Of a stretch of DNA of 26,168 bases, positions 20,250 through 26,168 are shown piece after piece. Positions within the stretch are counted from its first letter, which is position 1. Each line of letters begins with the position of its first letter. Where the stretch lies: contig MNCI01023302.1 of assembly GCA_015680685.1 (NCBI GenBank), positions 1,167,908-1,194,075 of the forward strand. The letters are read 5' to 3'. Source of the stretch: Gnetum montanum. Lineage: Eukaryota > Streptophyta > Gnetopsida > Gnetales > Gnetaceae. The notes under the pieces are model-generated. The model ran no database searches, was not told the DNA's origin, and saw only the letters and a list, made by a program, of their open reading frames with translations. The translations under genes were made by a program, and so were the position numbers.

Positions 20250-20560
20250 TGTTTATTATCATACATGTTGAACAATGCAAGATCCACATGGTGCACGTTG
20301 ACGACAGAGCGGTAACAAATGTAATACCGCACACCATCATAGACAAGCTAGGCCTCATAGACCAAATCAAGCCAATGAAAACCACGTGCCTGAAATCCTT
20401 CAATGGATCACGTATCATTGTCAGGGGCATTGTCACCATAGCCTTTGTAGCAGGGGAGCAATTCTCCACCACTACTGAATTTATCATCTTAGAGGAAATT
20501 CTAGGCTTTAATCTGATATTGGACAAGCCGTGGCTAGCCCAATTATGAGTTGTCCCCTCT
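20250..20560 (+). pseudogene. Aspartic protease domain of nested element
   Basis: A retropepsin-like domain: MFIIIHVEQCKIHMVHVDDR, then VTNVIPHTIIDKLGL, LKSFNGSRIIVRGIVTIAFV and FIILEEILGFNLILDKPWLA. Plant Tat proteases show V(D)(D/G/S)G(S/A)..N..P..., F(D/N)GS...G.., and (Y/F)N..LGRPW in the same order. The active-site loop reads DDRA, lacking the Gly after Asp, and LGRPW reads LDKPW. The frame continues for about 110 codons (VVPSPIHQEIHFSYKGGDV, DLPEDAFWAKLPFNVV) and then stops. It is in frame with Gag. Confidence 0.82.
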
Positions 20561-20949
20561 CCAATTCACCAGGAGATTCACTTTTCGTACAAAGGTGGTG
20601 ATGTTATCATTCATGGTGATAATGTCGTCCCTTTGGCCATCAATAACATAGATATGGAGCAAAGGTTGAAGGTTGAATTCCTTGATGATGCACCTGCGAC
20701 AAACAATGCAATGCATAAGGCTAACACACCTGAATAAGCGGTGGAAGCCAATGACCTCCCAGAGGATGCCTTTTGGGCAAAATTACCCTTTAATGTAGTA
20801 AGCAAGGATCAAGGAAACTACCGAATAGTGCAATTTAGACCCTATGCATCCCCTAACCCACAATGGATTAGGAAGAAACTATGCGACTAAGGTACCCCCT
20901 TGGCCTGAAATGCACTAGGTGCTTACCTGCCCTTTGCTTCTACACTCCA

Positions 20950-21100
20950 TGTATTTTACCTTTCGCTTACACTACACTAGTTTACTCATTTACATTTAGG
21001 TTGATTGCTTAGCTTACGCATCGTTTTGCTTTGTCTACGCATTTGTTTGCTTTGTTTACGCATTCATCCGCTTAGTTTACACGCTTGCTTGGTTAATTCA
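20950..21100 (+). repeat. Minisatellite TR-A in nested 3' UTR
   Basis: Five or six imperfect copies of a 20-27-bp unit of the form (T/C)GCTT(T/A)G(T/C)TTACGCAT, for example at about 21007, 21029, 21050 and 21071. They begin about 60 bases after the stop codon. Confidence 0.65.
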
Positions 21101-21179
21101 TACTTTTGCAGTTATTAAAAAGACCATCAAAATGAACAAAAATCATAAAAGCCAAAATCACAAAAAGAGATATAGCAAT

Positions 21180-21735
21180 ACGTGGCCTACCATGGCCCTA
21201 AACTGGCAACGTTGCAACCCAAAATGACCTTAAACTATCGCCCTTGATCCCCATCGACGTGACCCAGAATGGCCTAAAACTATCCTTGCAACCTACCATG
21301 GCCTTAAACTAGCAATGTTGCAGCCCGGGATGGCCCTAAACTAGCAATTTGTGGCCTAGAATGACCTAAAACTATCCTCGCAACATGCCATGGCCTTAAA
21401 TTGGCAATGTTGCAACCCGCCATGGCCTTAGACTGGTAACATTGTAGCTTGGGATGGCCCTAAACTAGCAATCCACAGCCTACTATGGCCTAAAACTAGC
21501 AATGCTTTTGCTTCAAACGCTTTGGCTTGGAATGGCCTAAAACTATCATGTTTAAACAATTGCAATGGCCGGGAATGACCTTAAACTACCATAACAACCT
21601 AGAATGGCCTAAAACTATCGTCGTGGCCTGAAATGGCCTAAAACTAGCATCAACCCACTATGGCCTTAAACTAGCATGGGGCCTGTTAAGGCTTCAAACT
21701 AGCAACAGACTTGCTATGGCTCACAATGGCCCAAA
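21180..21735 (+). repeat. Minisatellite TR-B in nested 3' UTR
   Basis: About 16 imperfect copies with a basic period near 30 bases. The core is ATGGCC(T)TAAACTAGCAAT, with variants ATGGCCTAAAACTATC and ATGACCTTAAACTATC, joined by short GTTGCAACCC- or CGTGGCCT-like spacers. Some copies pair into a longer period of about 60. Copies differ by transitions and small indels. Confidence 0.85.
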
Positions 21736-21825
21736 CTCGCATACTCATAGCAAATGCAATAAAATCATCATACGCCATACTTGAAGCCGTACTACATTTA
21801 GCATGCAGCATCACATATCACCAAA

Positions 21826-22150
21826 GCAAGGTAAGCATTTGTCTGCTACGATGATAAACTGGCATAGCATTCGTCCGCTACAATGTTAAATTGGCACAAA
21901 ATTTGTTCGCTATGATGCTAAATTGGCACAGCATTCGTCTGCTATAACGCTAAACTAGAATAGCACACATCCGCTATGATGCTAAACTAGCACAACACAT
22001 GTTTGCTATGATGTTAAACTGGCACAACATTTGTCCACTACAACGTTAAACTGGCACACAACAGTCCACTAGGACTATAAACTAACACACCACAGTCTGC
22101 TATGACCTTAAACTAGTAGGGCTATGGTCTACCAAGACCTTAAATTGGGT
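21826..22150 (+). repeat. Minisatellite TR-C in nested 3' UTR
   Basis: Nine or so copies of a unit of about 37 bases, AGCATTCGTCCGCTA followed by (C/T)(A/G)ATG(T/C)TAAACTGGCAC, running down to about 22150. The final copies become shorter (CAGTCCACTAGGACTATAAAC). It shares the TAAACT(A/G)GCA word with TR-B, so the two arrays may have one origin. Confidence 0.85.
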
Positions 22151-23267
22151 TTGCGATCAACCATGCATAATTCTGTAAGCAAGCAAGCGAGTATAACTCT
22201 AACTTACATGCCTGCCCTTTTCTACACCACGTGGGCAGGGATACTGCAGTTCCAAAATGGAGCACTTGCAATCGACACAACCTTTGGAGCACTTGTAGCA
22301 TCATCGGCCTTGGCATTTCACTAGTTTTTCTAACACTTGCAACATCTTCGCCCTTTACATTTTATTTGCATTGTGTATTGTGTGTTTTTTCTTGTCTTCT
22401 CAAAATTGTGTTTGCATGATGAGACCTTGCGCGATCATGCAAAGACATATCTCATTGTAGCAACAAATCACCACATTGCTTTGATGTGCATGATTGGACT
22501 AGCTAAGCCTCTTAAGAGTGCACATCCCCATTACCCTGTTATAGCTTACTTACATCCATCCCTATGTCCTAATACTCTTGCATTCCCTCATATTGTCAAA
22601 ATTGCAAACCCCTTTTGACACATACATGCTATGACCACATGACACCCTCTTCAATTCAAATCATAGAACCTAAGGCAAACGTAACATAAGTCGTCCCATG
22701 GGGAGCCTTTGTTGGCTGGCCAAAGCCCAGGTGAATGTAACACAAGTCATCCCAAGGAGGAAACACCTATTCTATAGATGCAACATGGTTTTGCGAGCAC
22801 CAAAGCAAAGCCCATCTTGTGGCATGTAGCCCCCTTGATAGAAAGCATCTTATAGTAAGCATTTAGCAACATGCAGAACCTAAAACAAGTTTGCCCTGTA
22901 AAAATAAAAGGCCCAATAGCATTGCAATTTTGCAACCAGCCTAGCCCTAAATCCACATTGACTCTCTCATGAGCACTTCAACGAGAGGTCAACGTTTTCA
23001 GGGGCAAGCGACTCTAGTGTCATGGTCATTGTTAGCTGTGCTAACTCTACATCTTGCCTCATGGCACCCTGTTCACACCTCATCTCCTCTTCTACCCCCA
23101 GCACATTACCTACAGCTTTTACTCCCAACATACCACTACCCACAACACTCTTGAGCACAACACAACGACATCCAATCAAGTACTGAAGAGCAATGTTGGT
23201 GCTAGGTCTGCTGTGGCATTTTGTCATTCTTTGTCGACAACTCTCAAGCCATTCCTCTAGATGTCAA
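22151..23267 (+). other. Distal 3' UTR of nested element, no gene seen
   Basis: No conserved domain is visible and the open frames here are short. A small direct repeat is present: GTAACATAAGTCGTCCCATG near 22681 and GTAACACAAGTCATCCCAAG near 22737. RT, RNase H and integrase, which would normally lie before this, are absent. Confidence 0.55.
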
Positions 23268-23281
23268 CGAAGAGGGGTCAA
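23268..23281 (+). other. Polypurine tract of nested element
   Basis: CGAAGAGGGGTCAA directly precedes the 3' LTR start TGAAACACCACC. The purine core GAAGAGGGG ends four bases before the LTR. It supports plus-strand orientation. Confidence 0.75.
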
Positions 23282-23334
23282 TGAAACACCACCAAATTTG
23301 GACTTTGGCATCCTGGGCACAAAATTTTCCAAGT

Positions 23335-24165
23335 GTTGAGACTACACCCTTCACTATCCTAAAGCGTAGTCAGCACAAAGGCTAGTTTTACAATTTTTTC
23401 TGAGTGTCAAGCTAGCCATTGCAAAATTTTCTAAGTGTTGAAACTATGCTTTCCACTGTCCCAAAGTGTAGTCAACATGAAGGCCATTCTCAAGCAAATT
23501 TTTTTAAGTGCTAGGACTATGCTCTCTACTGCCCCAAAGCCTAGTCAACACAAAGGCCATTTTTCAGCAAATTTTGTAAGTGCTTGGACTACACTCTCCA
23601 CTATCACAAAGTATAGTCAACCTCTTGTGGAGAGCATAGTCAACACAAACTCAGTTTTTTGTAGTTCTCTAAGTGCTAAGACTATGTTCTCCATTGCCCC
23701 AGAGCATAGTGAACCTCCAATGAAGAGCATAGTCAACAAAAAGATAACTTTTCACAAGTTTTGGCAAGTCCTGAACTACACTCACCCCTAGTTGGAAGTG
23801 TAGTTAGCCTCTCGTGAGGAGCATAGTCTGCCAAAAAGCCCAAATTCCACCAACATTAAGACTATGCTCTCCCCCAACCTAGAGCATAGTTAGCAAAAAT
23901 GAAGTTTTTTGCAAAATTTTTCTAAGTCCCAAGACTACGCTTTCCACTCCCCTAAAGTGTAGTTAGCCCTCAATGGAGAGCATAGTAAGCTAGAAGAACC
24001 TTCAGCAATCTCCACAACACAACGACACACCAACGCAATCAACTTACCCCTAGCGAGTGTAGTTAGTGGAATCTTTCTTTGTCTTGCATTCCCTCTTGCC
24101 CAAAATTGTAACTACGCTCAACCCCACTAGCCTGGTGGAGAGCATAGTTGGGTGAGAGTGTAGCC
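23335..24165 (+). repeat. Palindromic-motif array in nested 3' LTR
   Basis: This is the same array as in the 5' LTR, in the same order, with independent changes in the CpG-derived positions. One example is GACTACACCCTTCAC here against GACTATGCTCTCCAC in the first unit of the 5' copy. That independence shows decay after insertion. Confidence 0.85.
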
Positions 24166-24222
24166 CCAATTGTTCCCTCTACCACTGGGCAACCATGCTG
24201 CATTTCATGCTAACCCTAACCT

Positions 24223-24230
24223 TATAAATA
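24223..24230 (+). promoter_or_regulatory. TATA box of nested 3' LTR
   Basis: TATAAATA at the same relative place as 16149-16156 in the 5' LTR. Confidence 0.65.
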
Positions 24231-24878
24231 TCCTTCACCCTCAATGTTTTGGAGGTTGGCATTTTGGTAAAAAAGATTAGCAAATTTTTGGATTAGCATT
24301 TGGCAAGGTTGCAGACGACCATAGCCCCACCACAACCTAGCAAAACAACATAGCCCATGATAAACCGTGAAAACCAACCTAGTAGACGTAGACACCCTGG
24401 CGAGCACCAATCTTCGTGGCCAAACACCTTCGAGACTATGACTATGCTCTCCACTGTGCCTATTGTACCTCGTGTACCTTTTAATTCCTTTTGGTGTTAA
24501 CTACGCTCAACCCTATTTGGGGTGGTGTTTTGCTTCTCTCTCTGTTTGCATTTTTCGTTGTTTCATCGCATATACGCACCTACAACTATGCTCAAATGGC
24601 GGTCCCTAAATGTTGATGCCCTCATTTTCGCCAAAAAACTTGACTACGCTCAACATCATTAACACCGTTGGCATCGTTTGAACACTTAGCACCATTTCGC
24701 ATTAGCATTGCAACTAACCATGCTGCACCCTGGTTACATCTGGCAAGTCCCTAATCGATCGACAAGATTGTTCAGGGCACCCTATCTTTGCTTCCAGCCT
24801 ACCCTCACATGGATTCAAGGTTAGGTTGTGTGCCCATTGACCTTAATGTTTTAGCCACCAACATCTTTGATCATTACA

Positions 24879-24883
24879 GTGCC
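24879..24883. repeat. Target site duplication, right copy, of nested element
   Basis: GTGCC. It pairs with CTGCC at 15197-15201, and removing one copy plus the element restores a continuous LTR like that at 6100-6130. Confidence 0.82.
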
Positions 24884-25779
24884 CAAGTGTACAGATTTAC
24901 AATCTTTTACAAAATTAGGTCCATGACAATAGAATTGAACACCCTAGACAAAACTGACATCCAACTCCTCTAGCAGCTGAAGGGCAAGGAAGAAGATCCA
25001 ACGAGCATGAAGGATCCTCATCACATGGTGCTACTACTTCTTCCTTGGTGAAGATAGTCCGCTTCTAATCCACGCTTCCCCCTGCGGTCACAACAAAATC
25101 ATGGATTAGGTACCTTGTCTCATCGGTAGTTACACTTGGCTAGGTTGTGATTATGATGGATTGATTCCTTTAATAGTGTTAGCGGGAAGACTGAAAAATA
25201 GGGTGAAATGGATAAGTAGTCCATTATTAAATTCTGAAAAGTCCAAATGTGATGAAATGCTTGAAGAGAGTTAAGGAATTCACAATAATAAAAAGAGGAT
25301 TTCCCTAAAAAACGTTGTGAAGATGCGCACAATTGGATGTCATTAATGGGACATGCAAAAGGATTTGATTGTGAAAATATCTAAGGATAAAGAACTTAAC
25401 TAACCTAACCAAAAGGTATGCAAGTGGGTCCTCCCCAAAGCAAGCACATGTCCTTTATTGCCCTTGCATAACCTCAAACTGAGGAGTTTGTGGGCTCCAT
25501 AAATGATTAATGGTTACAGAATGTTAAGTATGAAAACCTGGAAGAAACTACCTAACAATTTTGACACATCAAACCAAAACATTGAACAAGAACATAAAAT
25601 TGGCAGTGAGGTGAGGCATGGAAAGCATAGATGGATGAGAGAGAATGGAATGGAGTTCCCGATTAAGATCACATGAAGTCCCTTGTGATTTTTATGGTTA
25701 AATGACCTAATAAAATCCATCTTTAGTCCAGACCAAAATCAACCACATTCAATGACATCACATCATCACTCTAAAACCA
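24884..25779 (-). repeat. 5' LTR of outer element, U3 part (split by nested element)
   Basis: It matches 6119-7050 of the 3' LTR block by block (TAGAATTGAACACCCT, ACATCCAACTCCTCTAG, AAGAGGATTTC, TGAGGTGAGGCATGG, CATCACTCTAA). It ends CTAAAACCA, against CTAAGAACA in the 3' LTR. This is the upstream part of the 5' LTR and is separated from its promoter by 9.7 kb of nested element. Confidence 0.88.
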
Positions 25780-25788
25780 ATTCTCCCT

Positions 25789-26168
25789 TGATGAGTGGTG
25801 AGGTACCCCTACACTCAACCATACGAAACGAGCGTAGCACGCGCGATCCGGTCGAACTCCGCAGACTAAATGCCTAAACGCCCCATGGAACACTTGGGGT
25901 TAATCGTTTGTTGTCTTCCCAGACTTACTTGTTGTTGTCATGGTGTATGGTTAAGTAAGTCCGAGGTATATGATTTTTTTGATCTTTTCAGGTTTATCTC
26001 CTATGCTAGAGGGTGAAGGGTTGAGAGAACTAACTACTCTAACTACGGACCTAAGTCTAAATTAACTACACTTACTGTACACACCCTGAACTATGCAACT
26101 GTGGCTACCAAACGCTAATCGTTACTGGGATTACCACACGTAATGCACATGCTCGAAGCGGTTGTACT
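25789..26168 (-). repeat. Third LTR of the outer superfamily, divergent and CpG-rich (runs off window)
   Basis: It starts TGATGAGTGGTGAGGTACCC with the same order of blocks (CAACCATACGAA, TTGTTGTCTTCCCAG, ATGGTTAAGT, GGGATTACCACACG, GCACATGCTCGAAG). The intervening sequence is clearly different, and it keeps many CpGs near the start (GAGCGTAGCACGCGCGATCC). It is therefore another subfamily, probably younger or less methylated. Only 9 bp separate it from the outer 5' LTR, and it has the same orientation. Confidence 0.82.

Larger units (their letters stand above)
17140..20890 (+). pseudogene. Gag-protease reading frame of nested element
   Basis: After a coding-like start in another frame (LRNQQPIALPFTTRSVTMN, ATG at 17209), one frame runs from about 17282 to the stop at 20888-20890 and is broken only by stop codons. 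N-terminal region: YVKIQARLLVDCIDMEVKWD, VGERNVGTDYEEAL, then a Pro/Gln-rich linker. Gag core: SLEEVRRLKATSSK, LPQFTKYNGEGDSNVHLVMF, KALDWY, LMQVKQGHLEPMQ and LGLQSLSQAFAQTKRIEYAT. Then FECKDRSKYTLLPLKPSKLL and a zinc-finger-like FYHYH..SDHSTNFCQALQ. Next come a short VRV repeat segment, the protease (about 20250-20550) and a tail ending WIRKKLCD. This order matches Tat-type plant Gag-Pro. Nothing of RT follows. Stops are mainly CAG/CAA to TAG/TAA. Confidence 0.88.
15202..24878 (+). mobile_element. Nested non-autonomous Ty3/gypsy element encoding only Gag-protease
   Basis: This 9677-bp element has LTRs at 15202-16816 and 23282-24878 (both TGAAACACCACC... ending (T/G)CA), a tRNA-Asn-type primer site, a polypurine tract and a 5-bp target duplication. 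Its only coding region is a Gag-protease frame (about 17140-20890). No RT, RNase H or integrase motif lies between the protease and the 3' LTR, which instead hold about 2.4 kb with tandem arrays. Plant elements with LTRs and a Gag frame but no pol have been described (often called TR-GAG), and tandem arrays in the 3' untranslated region are known from Tat/Ogre relatives. The Gag and protease blocks are Tat-like. Movement would need enzymes from another element. Confidence 0.88.
23282..24878 (+). repeat. 3' LTR of nested element
   Basis: It starts TGAAACACCACCAAATTTGG and ends TTGATCATTACA. It aligns with the 5' LTR through the palindromic array (about 23335-24165), the TATA box (24223-24230) and the CAACTATGCTC and CTAGCAAAACA stretches. 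It is followed by GTGCC, the right target duplication. Confidence 0.92.
5148..25779 (-). mobile_element. Outer Ty3/gypsy LTR retrotransposon (Athila/Tat-like), interrupted by a nested element
   Basis: On the minus strand the order is 5' LTR (25779-24884 plus 15201-14301), tRNA-Asp primer site (14299-14282), Gag, protease, RT, RNase H, integrase, a roughly 1-kb 3' region, a polypurine tract and the 3' LTR (7050-5148). Without the nested element it is about 10.95 kb. The RT, RNase H and integrase motifs, the absence of a chromodomain, the long LTRs and the tRNA-Asp primer match the non-chromoviral plant Ty3/gypsy clade (Athila and Tat relatives). Athila elements are known for tRNA-Asp priming. 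No env-like reading frame is supported. All genes are disabled, and the two LTRs differ by many substitutions and indels, so the insertion is old. Confidence 0.88.

Noticed and set aside
20194-20526. 110-codon open frame on the minus strand
   Set aside because: It is antisense to the protease domain, whose ordered motifs on the plus strand are clear.
21180-22150. Possible CRISPR-like array
   Set aside because: The repeats are imperfect, spacer lengths vary and spacers resemble each other. The setting is a plant retrotransposon 3' UTR, so these are minisatellites.
22969-23260. Overlapping short open frames on both strands before the nested 3' LTR
   Set aside because: They show no conserved motif and are out of keeping with the Gag-protease frame. 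They are best explained as chance frames in untranslated sequence.

Overview
The window looks like intergenic DNA of a plant with a large, retrotransposon-rich nuclear genome. Both readable primer-binding sites are complementary to the 3' ends of plant cytosolic tRNAs (Asp and Asn). The polyprotein remains belong to plant Ty3/gypsy lineages, the LINE fragment is RTE-like, and the sequence shows the heavy CpG loss expected of long-methylated repeats. A gymnosperm or other giant-genome plant fits, but the sequence alone does not settle this. I see no intact host gene, no tRNA or rRNA gene and no CRISPR array. Every coding region I recognise is a decayed transposon gene.

Left part (1-5147): a patchwork of old insertions. 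It holds a partial LTR on the + strand (1-634), a frameshifted RTE-like LINE reverse transcriptase (635-1265), and the broken 5' end of a minus-strand element (gag start, tRNA-Asp primer-binding site, LTR; about 2311 down to 1266). After about 1.9 kb of AT-rich sequence with only short repeats comes a solo Ty3/gypsy gag fragment (4190-4925).

Middle and right part (5148-25779): one minus-strand Ty3/gypsy element of the non-chromoviral (Athila/Tat-like) type, with LTRs of about 1.9 kb. On the minus strand the order is 5' LTR, tRNA-Asp primer site, gag, protease, RT, RNase H, integrase, 3' untranslated region, polypurine tract, 3' LTR. The RT-to-integrase part still keeps one reading frame. Key catalytic residues of protease, RNase H and integrase are replaced.

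Nested inside the 5' LTR is a second element on the + strand (15202-24878). It has 1.6-kb LTRs ending in TG/CA, a near-identical 5-bp target duplication, a tRNA-Asn primer site and a polypurine tract. It encodes only Gag and protease and lacks RT, RNase H and integrase completely. Its 3' untranslated region carries three minisatellite arrays. Its LTRs are packed with copies of a palindromic motif whose central CpG has decayed in both possible ways. This Gag-protease-only element is the most unusual structure here and would have to move using enzymes of a related autonomous element.

At the right edge (25789-26168) a third, CpG-rich and divergent LTR of the outer element's superfamily abuts the outer 5' LTR with only 9 bp between them, giving an LTR-LTR junction.
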